Of a stretch of DNA of 64,000 nt, positions 46,557-58,500 are shown piece by piece. A program made the translations under genes and the position numbers. The stretch is from positions 40,169,225-40,233,224 of the forward strand of contig CM051024.1 of NCBI GenBank assembly GCA_027627225.1. Reading direction: 5' to 3'. This DNA comes from Congeria kusceri (lineage: Eukaryota; Mollusca; Bivalvia; Myida; Dreissenidae). The notes beneath the pieces were generated by a model. The model made no database searches. It was given only the letters and a program-made list of their open reading frames with translations, and was not told where the DNA came from. The first letter of the stretch is position 1. Each line of letters starts with the position of its first letter.

Positions 46557-47267
46557 CTCCTATGTTGATAAGCTTATGGTAGTAGAATCTTCCGTATTCG
46601 AGTCTAAACTAGTTTTCTATGCAGTCAGTCGCGAGGAAAACAATTTAATTAACGAGTTCACGACACTGAAGCAATAAATTAAATAGCCATCCATTTAGAT
46701 TCCATTTGTAAGAAATGTTAAATTACGAGTGTATTGGAACCCCACTTTGAAATTATTTGTGATAAAATAGGCGACATTCATTGCGGTTCATACCGATATT
46801 ACCAATTATAATTGTAGTAAAGCTAAACCTGGTCATGGCTGGTACATATATCACATACAGATGTAATGAGCATTTATCTTTTCGTTCTCCAGTCTCAAGT
46901 TTTCCTTTATGTTACAAAAATAGTTTAATACATACAAATACAAGCAAACCAATCAAGTTTACTGTTTCTTATAATTGTGTTAAATATGAAGAATTTGTAG
47001 TCTATCATTAGACGAATTTTTGTCTCTTGAAACAAACTGCATACTGCGTACGAAATGTTATGGTCGACAAATCAATTTTTTCTTGCTGTATCTTATTACC
47101 AAGTTAAATTGCCTTGAGCAAGAACAAAATGGCGAGCATAGTATACAAGGTGCAAAGTAGGAGCACAGTAGCATACGATGAATTCGATATTTAACAGAAA
47201 GGACTGCATCAGTCTATTTTATCATATGTTCTTTCCCCTGTAGTCTTTCTAAAGACACTGTAGATGT

Positions 47268-48370
47268 GTTTTTCGACGTAGCTGTCTAAGATCACGTTTG
47301 ACCTAGATTTCTTGCGATAATTATGCAGCGGGAAAATTTAATGCCAATAGAACTGGGCAAATTTTCTAATTTTAGGGAAGGCAAACTTCAAACAATAGTT
47401 TAAAGTATACCAATAACTGTTGCATACTTTTGGGGATTAAAAATTTACATAATTGTTAACAAGCGGTAAAATTAAAGTTATAAACATATCTTCGACATAT
47501 ACTCTAGAAATGAACGTAATTATGAATAATTTTACTCATTGTATGTCATGATCAGAATGTTATATTCATTCAAATAATGAAATAACTATATTATTTAGCC
47601 TACATAATCGGCGCTATATAAATAACAATTACAATGCTACAATTCACGGGGACGACAGTCGGTCACAACGTACATTGTTGCCTATTGAGCTCGCAAGCAC
47701 AAAATATAAAGTGGTAAATTTCTGGTATTTTTCTGATAAATAAGCAAAACAAATGTTAGCAAATTTGATTGAGCTTATATTGTCTATTATGTTGTCATTG
47801 AGTACAAATATTATTGTACGCTGTAACCGACTGTCATCCCCGTGAATTTATTATAGCGAGTGCAACTCCAGCAGGAGAATCATTCTGGAAAAAACGTGCA
47901 GTTAAGCTGTGTTAATACACACGCATCAGTTAGCGTCTGGAGAATCCTTAACCCGAGAGTTGCAATAAATAGGGAATTCATAAACTTACTGCTCATTCAT
48001 TCCCGCTATTATTTTCTGACAATGTTAATTTGTTGAATTAGCCTGACAAATTGATGTATCAATTACGTTTACGTAAATTACTAGTATTTAGCTTATTCGT
48101 GTGAATGGTGAAAACATGGGGCGGTATATGATCGGTTAATTCACGGTACAGATAATAATAATTATTGAGTTTATCTCAAATTAATGTTGGAGGCCGTTAC
48201 GTTTTCATATAGTGTCCGAACAATCTAGTATCTGAGAAGTCTCGTTAGCAGGGAACGAAAAATATGGGGTCCGTGAAGTCACAGCTTGGTCCTCTTGTAT
48301 TATATTTAGGGCAAAAAAATGACATTTCAATATTAATTTCTACGCCGATTTTTTTTTTTAAAGAGATTTC
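47268..48370 (+). mobile_element. Insertion of the ~1.1-kb orphan repeat
   Basis: Unit 2 shows the uninterrupted site (GTAGATGTGGGGTTTTTCTTATGTCTAGG at 59,000-59,030 spans it). The inserted DNA begins TTTTTCGACGTAGCTGTCTA and ends near CTACGCCGATTTTTTTT plus a short AAAGAGATTTCTTG tail. It matches both ends of 8415-10,865. GGCGTAG-type inverted ends suggest a DNA element; no target duplication is obvious. Confidence 0.6.
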
Positions 48371-49796
48371 TTGTTTCTTATGTCTAGGATTTTCAAAAAT
48401 GACTGAAACGTTCAGTATTAGTTCGGTAATGCGCGTAGTCCGCGTACGTAAAACCGAAATCCAAAACAAAATAAACATTAAAATATACTCATTAGACCTA
48501 CATAATTATGACTATATAGACTGACGACAGTCATTTTTACAATTGAAGTAATTGAAAAATAAATTATTAGTCAGGGATTAAACATGTTCCTGTTAAAAAG
48601 GAGTGGATTCGTGATTTGCTAAGACATACTAGTTATTACTCGCGCATCTTTCAATGGAATCAAATATATAAATAAGACTTTAGAAAACTCGGAGAATGCA
48701 AATCTCCTGCAAGGCAGCCAAGTTACCTAATCTCCAAAAAATAAGGAATAACTTAAATACATAGTTCTTTGAACTCAGACGGTCAAAATAACGAGCTGTA
48801 GTGCTTTGCATTCTAAGTAACTTGCATTTGTAGTACATTGTGTTGGTTTATTTATTGTAACATAACCTGACAGTAGGGTTGTGTATTCACTGTGTTTTGG
48901 GCTGGTGGCTGTCTGCGGGTCTTGGTTGATGCCGAGGGAATCTGTAGTCTCCATTGAGGCCGCGTTCGTCGCCATGAAAACAGGTATCGACACAACATTA
49001 GTCCGCGGGCCAGCTGGTAAGCTAGTCATTTCTATCGGACGAATTGTCGACGTTGTTGATAACCGTATCTTCCACAATAGTCCCATGGAACAATCAAAAT
49101 ACAATGGAGAACAGTTGACGTCGTGTTCAGCACGTGGTAATATTTGCGTTTATTCCTTTGCTGTGAGTGTCAAAAAAATAGTAGTTGTAATAGAAACAGT
49201 AATCCTCTAATCAAAAGTTTCCTGACAAAGTCCCGATTCCGCGCTTCGGCTTGTACAAACTGTTTTTACAGAATTTATTAGGGGAATAATTATTTCCAAC
49301 TAGTCCAACGGCAAGCTACATTTTTACATTAAAATTGGTCTTTGTATTGTATTTTAAACTGGTCACTTTATTGCTCCACTTTGTTATAATTGAGTTTTTA
49401 ATATCAATTCATTTTGGCAATGTACACCTAATCCATTGAATGGATGTTTTGATGATGATTAATAAAAAGATGCAATGCTTCCACATCTATGTGGTGAAAC
49501 TATATAGTTTCCCTGCCATATGTATCGGTAGAGTACAACTTCGTTCTGACTGCATGGACTAAGGGGCGATGATTGAGGCCTTCTGAATGCCACATTCTGT
49601 AAAAATCTCTATCCAGAGTTGTCGATCCTGAGTGTGTCGTTCTATCTCTATATACGTCTTGAAAGTAGTTCCGAATCACTTGACATGTCCGAGAAATAGT
49701 TCGATTTAAGATAACTATTTATGTCAACACATTAACTGAATAATGAGAAAAAAATGTCAATAATAATACAATAATAAACAACAAATGCTAGCAAAT

Positions 49797-50045
49797 GAGG
49801 CGTGTCGTGGAAAAAACGGGCTTAATGCACGTGCGTAAAATGTCGTCCCGGACCAGTCCGCACAGGCTGATCCGGGACGGCACTTTTCGCTTTTATGGTA
49901 TGTTCTGTTTCAAGGAAGTATCTTTTAAACATAAATCCACTGTAGGCGGAAAGTGCCGTCCTGGATTAGCCTGTGCGGACTGCACAGGCTGATCCTGGAC
50001 GACACGTTACGCACTTCCAGTAAGCCCGGTATTTCCACGACACAC
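49797..50045. mobile_element. Palindromic CCGGATTAGCCTGTGC MITE, copy
   Basis: Begins GAGGCGTGTCGTGGAAAAAA and ends TTTCCACGACACACCTC; matched in unit 2 at 60,438-60,672. Confidence 0.8.
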
Positions 50046-50072
50046 CTCAAATATTACGCCAAGGTTCTTGGT

Positions 50073-50378
50073 ATGGAAACGACTAACCGATGGTTTCCAA
50101 GTATCTCAAACGTTGACAAGACGAAGGTCAGGGTCCGACAAGTCACTCTGATCTACTGGATCGATTCCTTGATGTTAACATTCTACAAGTGCATGTCATG
50201 GCAACCAGTTTCCTTCAAAGGGCGGATCGGCGTTCCGAAGGTTGCATTTATAATGGTTTTAAACCACTATGGCATCGGGATTTATTCCCGAAACTGCACG
50301 TTATTTGTGACAGTCACATCCAAAGAAGTTTCGCTGTACGCAAAGAATGTTATTCATCCTAAAAGGGAAGTTAAATAA
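50073..50378 (+). other. Open stretch conserved in both duplication units
   Basis: A plus-strand frame starting METTNRWFPSISNVDKTK stays open for about 100 codons here and about 90 at 60,703-60,978, with a frame-preserving 6-bp difference. I recognise no domain. The minus strand at 60,960-60,815 also has an open stretch (NVTVTNNVQFREYRK ... TIINATFGT) that could be ectodomain of the receptor gene but is interrupted by stops in unit 1. Coding status is undecided. Confidence 0.2.
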
Positions 50379-50512
50379 CGCTGGTACTGCTTTGAAGAGT
50401 CCAAGACACAATGGAACAATGATTAGTTTGAAGTGGATGCTTCCACGGTAATGACTAAGATCGTGACTAAGTAAAATAACGTAATGCACAATGCATTACA
50501 GCAAATACAAAC

Positions 50513-50831
<319 letters not shown>

Positions 50832-50861
50832 ATGTGTGTGTATTAGGCCAAACAAATAACT

Positions 50862-51156
50862 GTTGGTTTCCGCTTACATCTAAACTAGGAAGGGAGGTAA
50901 AAAATACTTATAACATTTTTTTGTTCTTCGCGGCATAATCATCGCACAGTTTAAGTAAATTGGGCTGCATGTAAAATGTTTAAATGCCTACAATCAAAGA
51001 AACTGTACCTTCGCTATAAATCGGGTCATAGAAAGACATTTCACAATATGAGTTCGAAATTTACTTTTCAAAAACAATGAATGAAAGGCAAAAAACTTGT
51101 AGGGTCGGCGGAAAAAAATCATTTGGGAGGGGGTCGCGTAGGCGGAAACAAACAAC
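50862..51156 (+). mobile_element. GTTGGTTTCCGC-ended MITE, copy 2
   Basis: Ends TGTTGGTTTCCGCTTACATC and GGCGGAAACAAACAAC; matched in unit 2 by 61,281-61,648. No coding content. Confidence 0.7.
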
Positions 51157-51286
51157 TCCTTAACGCCTTATTTTAAGTTAAAGTCTCTTTCAGTTCGGTG
51201 AAAATTTGCAGCGATAATCTGTAACGAGTTTCTTTATAAGAAGTTCAAAAATGTCCATGGGAAATGTTTACATGCATATAGAGAAT

Positions 51287-52055
51287 AAAAAGCAGACAGC
51301 GTAGAAAGACTGTTGGCGACAAAAGGAATCTAAAAGCATGTGAGTTATGAGTGGAAATATTTGTTTGAATGAAGTCCAATTTCCAACCTTTAAACTTTAT
51401 AATTTGGCTTGTTATTCAATAGTATACGACATCATAATGAAAACTTATTTGTAAGTAACGAAAAAATATTTTGTTTGAGCTAATTATCTTATGCAAACGG
51501 AATTATACAGATTCCAGTTAACTAGTCAATCTGCAAGGGCCTCAATAACCGATAAAGCGTAGTAGTTAGGCGCACCAGTGTTAGTGCTTTTTTTGCCGAA
51601 GATCATGTTTATTTATTGATCTTTGTTCGTAGACTAAGGGTCAAAATAGATCATACGATGTAAGCTCTCGATTATCCATAGTACAATTTAGAATGAATAA
51701 AATGTAGCGAATTAATTTGGTGGTCTTATTCCAGGACACTCCGGTAAATGTTTCGGTTACATACAAGTAAATAGCAAAATTAGGGTTGTCATTAGTTGAA
51801 AGTAATTTTTTTTATAAATTGACCTTTTTACAAACTGTAATTGTAATAAATCACATGATATACACATTATAATATATATTACATACATTATCTTAAATAA
51901 CTTAAATGTAAGAAAACGGGTGTGAAATATTTCTGTTTTGAAGAATGACCCATTCTGGTTTCGATTTACTGACAAACAGCCTGCAAAGAAAAGAAGTAGT
52001 TTTCCGCGATACCTGTTTTGGAAATTACCCTCCCAACAGTCTAAAAATTGCATTG
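51287..52055 (+). mobile_element. ~0.77-kb element inserted in unit 1 only
   Basis: Unit 2 is uninterrupted here (61,780-61,795, GAAATGAAAATATATTGC). The inserted DNA begins AGCAGACAGCGTAGAAAG and ends CCCAACAGTCTAAAAATTG. It matches 22,410-23,060 inverted and, in part, 5955-6330. AGACTGTTGG occurs near both ends in inverted orientation, suggesting a DNA element. The minus-strand 130-codon frame over its right part also occurs in the other copy; any coding role is doubtful. Confidence 0.65.
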
Positions 52056-52667
52056 AAAATATATTGCATGTACTGTAGTATTTGCATAATATTACAGTTT
52101 TATGAAGAATAGTTTCTTCCTTAGTTATTTGTGAACCTGGTTTTTCCACAAAATTGTGTCTTCAGTATATATGTAGTGTTTGGATGGAGTCTATATTTTA
52201 TATTAACCTTCAGAAATACTTTGGTTATGATGCAGATATATATATCGTGGAACCTGGCTAACCGAAATTGTCCGGATTCATGTCTGCTAGCTGTAATTGC
52301 CTTCAATGACAACTAGATATACTTTTTAGATTGCAAACGTCTTAATAGTGGATCTGCGATGCAAATGCTGTAAAAACGACTGTTATCACTCAAACAAAAC
52401 GTTCTTTAAACGTTGCAGAAACGCGACCGTTTGGACATGTGATTGTTTCGTTCGAGTTTATATCTGTATGCGATGATGCCTCTGGAGTAAATCACCATGT
52501 ACATTAATAGTGTACATTCCGTTCGTACCAAGCGATTTCGAACATATACATTATAAAATGCCTTTCATAAATAATAAACACTTTTCTGTCGAAAAAACGT
52601 CTTATTAATTTTTATTAGAACTAATGCCAATTTAAGATGTTTTGAATTATATTCTATGGACTGCGGC

Positions 52668-52802
52668 TTACGTACTTCCTCTAACTTCCTCCTTTAATGA
52701 TAAAAACTCATCTCCCTGTTGTCTAAGCTCAGCCAGTACCTCAGAAAGTTGTGTTTGAATTTTCAATGTCGAATTTTCTTGTGCCATGTCTTTTTCCGCC
52801 AT
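52668..52802 (-). CDS. Small coiled-coil coding exon or short ORF (44 codons)
   Basis: An ATG at 52,802 opens MAEKDMAQENSTLKIQTQLS, continuing with LAELRQQGDEFLSLKEEVRG, a regular heptad pattern typical of a coiled coil. It ends at a stop (52,670-52,668) that overlaps possible donors (GTACGT at 52,675; GTAAGC at 52,671), so it may be a first exon. The start resembles N-termini of gag-like proteins of retroelements, but no LTR or downstream domain is visible. It sits exactly at the right junction of duplication unit 1. Confidence 0.35.
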   Translation of the reverse strand: MAEKDMAQENSTLKIQTQLSEVLAELRQQGDEFLSLKEEVRGST

Positions 52803-53175
52803 TATTGAGTACGTGTAATCAACACATTTTCAAACCGGTCTTGTCGACCGCCCAAAGTTGAATGACTTACAATCAATTACCCGTTCTAGGTAAAGTGACT
52901 ACGCCACCTAGCGGACTATACGTTATGTATAGGGAATTTTTTTTTTTTTTTTTCGTGAACTCAAACTAAGAAAATTATATTTCCACCCCCGAATCTCAGA
53001 ATATTGTCCCATCTTTTGACATATTTGATTCGAGGCGCTGTCGGCTCAAGAACGGCAGTAAAAATCGAGAATGTGTGACTGAGGCTTAAGCCAAATGATA
53101 TTTGTTACCACCTTTGCAAACACATGATGACTTGTTTTGTGAGATTTTCTTAGAGCATTTGACCCTGTTTCACAT

Positions 53176-53369
53176 GCAGTCCCCACAGGCTCATCCGGGA
53201 CGACACTTTCCGCTTTTATGGTATTTTCTGTTTCGAGGTAGTCTCTTCTAAACATAAATCCAATGGAGGGCAAAGTACCGTCCTGGATTAGCCTGTGCGG
53301 ACAGAACAGGCTTATCCGGGACGACACTTTACGCACATGCATTAAGCTCGGGTTTCCCACGACACGATT
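53176..53369. mobile_element. Palindromic CCGGATTAGCCTGTGC MITE, copy
   Basis: Orthologous position to 41,050-41,236 in unit 1. Confidence 0.75.
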
Positions 53370-53602
53370 CATTTCATGTTTCAACTCCAATGTATTGCAT
53401 CAGTAGCAATGTATTGATTTATATCTGCCCCAATAATACTAATATGAAATATTTGTAAATTTTAGGAGACTGTTTGATATTCTGAAATACAAAAGAAATA
53501 CTGACGCAGTCACTTTAAGCATACGAATTATTTTTGGGGTCAAAAGATGCCTTTTCATTATGTTTGAACTGTTTCACCCAGTTTGATGGATTGTTCCGGA
53601 AT

Positions 53603-53948
53603 AACATGACAATGGTCTTAAATATAAACTATATTTCGCAATGTCTTGAAATCTTTATTTGACCTAAAAATTGGCATTGAGCTGTTAACAGCACCTAAGG
53701 CCATCCTTAAAAATGGTTTGTTTGCGGTAACGCGACCGACTCACGAAATTCGGCCCGTCTTACCGTCTTATGGTCTACCGTGAAGCAACTTTTTTTTTAA
53801 TCGAAAATTTAAGTTATATATTCGTTCTATTGTGTTCATAATTAATTCATTGCGTTTTTCATCAACTAAACGCTGCTTTCTAATTAATCTAATAAAGCTG
53901 AATTTTGAGCAGCGTTAGTATCCTGATGCCACTGGCATACACTAAGCA
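53603..53948. repeat. ~345-bp segment present only in unit 2
   Basis: In unit 1 the flanks (TTCCGGAATAA and TGTGATTTGCTCTTG) are joined at 42,637. It contains AT-rich DNA with no gene. Confidence 0.6.
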
Positions 53949-54988
53949 ATGTGATTTGCTCTTGTATTTTGTGTTAATATAATTTGGTCGGTGTCTAAGA
54001 TTCGTCTACATTTGTTTCCCACCCCTACCCCCACACTTTTTTTTTAAAATCGACCAACCTACCCACCTTGAAAATTCTGGGTCGCGATATCGCCAACAAA
54101 CAATTGTTTAAGGATGGCGTAATCTAATATATTTCCATTCCGTTTTACATTGCATTATACACTTCGTAATGCCGACCAACCGGTTGTTTTATTCATTTTG
54201 TATTACATCTTAATACAAAATTAATATATGGTCAATTGCAACAGATCGTCAATACTCTACTTCGGTAAAATTTCCTTCGCGTTCCGCAATGATTAATATA
54301 TGGACAAGCTGTGAATATATAACATACAAATATAATTCGTATGCATAATAGACAATTCTAAAATCCTGAAAGGTGACCATGCAACACGTGAAACTGCTTC
54401 TGTAGTATCAATTTCTTTTTCAGAAATGTCAGAAAAATGAACTAATATTAGTGGTTTAAGTGGTGTATTGATTGTATATACAAATGAAACCGCATGCCTC
54501 TTATATAAGAAATGGGCATATATTTCCTCTTCAGCGTTCATTAAAACCAAACAATCAAATGTCCTGATAATAGTTTCAGGACAAAATCAACATTCAATCA
54601 GTTGTCCATGCAAGAATTTTGTCTTCAATTACTTTGACAAATAGTTCGCATTGAATAACCATTCCATTCACAAATGTTTTGCACTATCCACTCTTATGAA
54701 AATGGCTGACAATCGACTTGGCACATCTGACATTCAAACTTGGCCTTTTGCTGAAAACAAGTTAAACCAACCAAACGAACACGTGTTATCTTAAAGTAAC
54801 TTATTGTCTCTGTTTTTATTTGTTCACAGTGACGAACCCATAGCGTTGATATGATATTAGGGGCGTTGATAGGATATTAGGCATATATCTTAAAATAGAA
54901 ACATTTCGCATACTTTCTCCATTTCAGTCATTCATTTCATATTGAACACAGAACGCAAATACATGTTTCCTCCGTCTAGGTCAACGCC

Positions 54989-55002
54989 GGGGGGGGGGGG
55001 GG
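54989..55002 (+). repeat. Poly-G run
   Basis: Fourteen G in a row in a stretch absent from unit 1. Confidence 0.9.
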
Positions 55003-55526
55003 TATGTGTCGATTAAAATTATTGTATAATTGATAATTGTAAGATATGAACATTTTAGCAAATTATATCAATGGTGTAAATTTCCGGCTTTTTCGTTCGA
55101 CCGTTGCATAGAAACTTCTACGAAGGAAGTTAATACGTACAATGGATGCCATTGACCATTATACATGTTTAAAACATAATCTGAGTATTAATTTTAAATA
55201 TAAGCCGATAAAATTCCAAGTTCATTTGTAGCAAGCTTTTTCATCGGTCAACATTTATAATAAAGATTTCTAACTATCGAAGGGCAAGTCAAACACACTT
55301 GTAAATTCATTGCCCATATACTGAAGAGAATTTCACGTGTCCGAAATGGTCATGTTTCGTAGACAACAGAAAGAAAATATCGTATGACCAGTGAACAAGC
55401 TATGTTTTCTCGTTAATGAATGAAAACCGCAATGATGTGATTTAATTTACAACCAGCGTCTTTAGTTTGTTGTAAAATCATGGCGATTACAGCCGGTCTC
55501 AGAGATTTGTATCATACATAAGCATT

Positions 55527-58500
55527 TCACCATTCGTTTGTAACCAGCTTCATTTCTCCAACAAGCTTATACGTGAAAGGTTTCATATTTTCAATTCCGG
55601 CTGCTAGAATATCAATTGTTGAATTCCCAGCTGCAGTTTTAAGCGGATTCTTATGGATACACCCACATTCTGTCGGCACCGAGAGCATGCTCTTTGACTT
55701 AACCATTCTTCCGTTACCGTTCTCTCTTCCCTTTGCGTGTTTCATACATCGGACATGTTCACACTGATCAATATCCACGTCATCGTAAATAACGGTATCT
55801 TCTGCTTCGGCTTCTTCATCATCCTCAATGTTCTCGTAATTTGTCCCTGTGCTCCATCGTTGTCCATCACCAAATACCGTTGTTTTTCCGCCAGGTGCAT
55901 TCCCATGTGGATATTCAACATCAGCTGTGGTTTGTATACAACTGGACGCCACGCTGCGCTTTTTCAACATGGCATCCTTTGGACCCATACACCGCGCTAT
56001 GTATTTCAGCCTCTGGGCTGTGTTTTCTGAAATCCGTATACTGCTGTACATCGGGTCACCCTCGTTTTCTTTCTCCTCAAGTTTTCGCGTCAGCTGAGGA
56101 CTTCGGTCTAATAACTGCCATATTTGTCTATGAACCAAGGGTTCCAGGTACGAATCCCTCTCAACTTCGGTTAATTCTTCCCCCTGATAAACAGCTTTAC
56201 AGCCTGCGTATTTTGCATCTTGTTTCTTTAGTGGACTATGTCTTGGTGTCAGATACATCGACATCATCAAAATGTCTCGTTCTTGTATGATCTTCCTGAA
56301 ACGAATAAATATCAGTGTAAGTGATGCAGGTTAATTTTGCGCTTTATTCCGCAAATGAAGTGTATATATAGTGATGGAACTTTATGGAAATACCGCCGCA
56401 TAGGCCTGGTTTTGACCTCATTGACTCAGGCCCTCTTTTCTCGACAATGTCAACGATACCTGTCTTAACCACTTCTTTTTCAATAGATCATATTGGCCGT
56501 GTTTATTAAAATGATACATAAAGGTCATTGTTATCATAAAGCATTTAATAAATCTGAAATCTTTGGAGGTTATATAGATATTTAGAAACCATTTGCCCCA
56601 GTAACTATAGTACCATGCAAAATGCCGAATGATTTTGACTCAGAATAAGTGCACGTGTATTCAACTACTTTACAAATTAGTACTATATTCACTTAAATTT
56701 TACCGTGCACTTGGTGAAATAAGTGCGTTGATACGCTTTTTATCTGGGTTTACCAATACACGTGTAGATTATACCAATCAAGTGCATGTAGGTAAGGACT
56801 TGCCTCTGTCTTAAAAACACCTTCACCAGCAACACTACGATCAACAGCCCAATGATCCCGCCGACGCCGGCAGCAATCGTGTTTATGTTGACTGCAATAA
56901 ATATGTATTGTTATGTTATTATATTACGTTGTTATTTTAACACAGATATATAAAGATCGCAGTGCTGTTATGGATATGGTGTCGTCCATGATATTTGGCG
57001 ATCTTACTCACAAAGCGTTCATGTTATCTCCTCAAACGACTCGATAAATGGTTCTGCTCAGGATATGGTGTTGAAAGTGTCCGGGAAAACATTGAAAATA
57101 TACTTTCGGGCTTTCATGTCTTCCTAGATTACTATTCGATATGTCATTCCCATCCGTTGGTTTGATTAAGTCTAAACTATACATACACAGTTAAAAGGTC
57201 TTGCTGAAAGTACAATGTATTATACCTGATGTGTTTAGAAAGACCGCATTATATTCATCTACAGGAACTACAAACATATAAAATACCAGCAAAATCACTC
57301 TGGGTGCTGTGCATGTATATTTTTGTAGACTCAGTCATTTTGCCCATAATGTCTGACAAGGTAGATACATCAACGTTTGCCTGCTACAAGATTACAAGAA
57401 AATAATATATAGTCTTATAAGCGTACTTTCTGGTCGGTCCGTGCCTGAAGAAGATCCTCCGTTTGCAGGCAGGAGACTTGTGTTGATGCCAGTGGTTTGA
57501 GTTGGGGCAGCAGTGCTGGTTGTAGTGGATGCAGTGGTGGAGACAGTGGCAGCAGTGGTGGGGATAGTGGCAGCAGTGGTGGGGACAGTGGCAGCATTGG
57601 CGGGGATAGTGGAATCAGTGGTGGAGACAGTGGCAGCAGTGGTGGCAGCAGCGGTGTCGACAGCGGTGGCAGCAATAGTGACGGTATGACCTTTGGACAC
57701 ATTAAGAAAGGACGAACTCAAGATATTGAAAATAATATCGGAACATAAGACATTTCAGCAGACGGAAATGTCGTTTCGACACCCGCTTAAGCGCAGATAG
57801 CGTGTGTGGTAAATTTTTCAATACTTTGGGTGTTATGTTTGATTTTTTCCTAATTATTAGCAAATATGAGTTATGCATTGATTGGCGTCATCATATAAGG
57901 AGAACATAAATGGATTGACAAAAACAGTCTAAATATACCAGTACTAGGCCTGCGTGACGGCCAACGTCGAACTGTGATTGGAGTAATAGTAACTGTTGAA
58001 AATAGCTATGTGGTGCGTCATGAGAAAACCGGTCTTAATGCATGTGCGTAAAGTGTAGTCCCGGATCAGCCTGTGCAGTCCGCACAGGCTGGTCCGGGAC
58101 GGCACTTTCCGCTTTTATGGTATTTTCTTTTTCAAGAAAGTCTCTTATAAACATAAATCAACTGTAGGCGGAAAGTGCCGTCCTGAATTAGCCTGTGCGG
58201 ACTGCACAGGCTAATCCGGGACGACACTTTACGCACATGCATTAAGTCCGGTTTTCCCACGACGCGCCTCCTATGTTGATAAGCTTATGGTAGTAGAATC
58301 TTCCGTATTCGAGTCTGAACTAGTTTTCTATGCAATCAGTAGCGAGGAAAAAAAATGAATTAACGATTTCACGACACTGAAGCAATAAATTAAATAGCCA
58401 TCAATTTAGATTCCATTTGTAAGAAATGTGAAATTACGAGTGTATTGCAACCCCACATTGAAATCATTTGTGATAAAATAGGCGACGTTCATTGCGGTTA

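Larger units (their letters stand above)
44142..49068 (-). pseudogene. Receptor-like membrane protein, left copy, disabled
   Basis: Same exon plan as the right copy: stalk exon 1 (49,068-48,867), stalk exon 2 (about 46,258-45,918), transmembrane exon (45,387-45,296) and cytoplasmic exon (44,906-44,142). Three lesions are seen. Codon 55 of the cytoplasmic exon is TGA (44,744-44,742) where the right copy has AGA. The stalk exon 2 donor GTACGC is ATACGC (45,917). The 5' part of stalk exon 2 with its acceptor is missing, its repeats running straight into TACTAGGCCTGCG. The other exons are intact and equal in length to the right copy. A shortened protein from alternative splicing cannot be excluded, but a silenced duplicate is the simplest reading. 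Confidence 0.7.

Noticed and set aside
51757..52149. 130-codon minus frame
   Set aside because: It lies across the right end of a mobile repeat and the flanking host DNA; the similar frame at 22,348-22,578 is the same repeat sequence.
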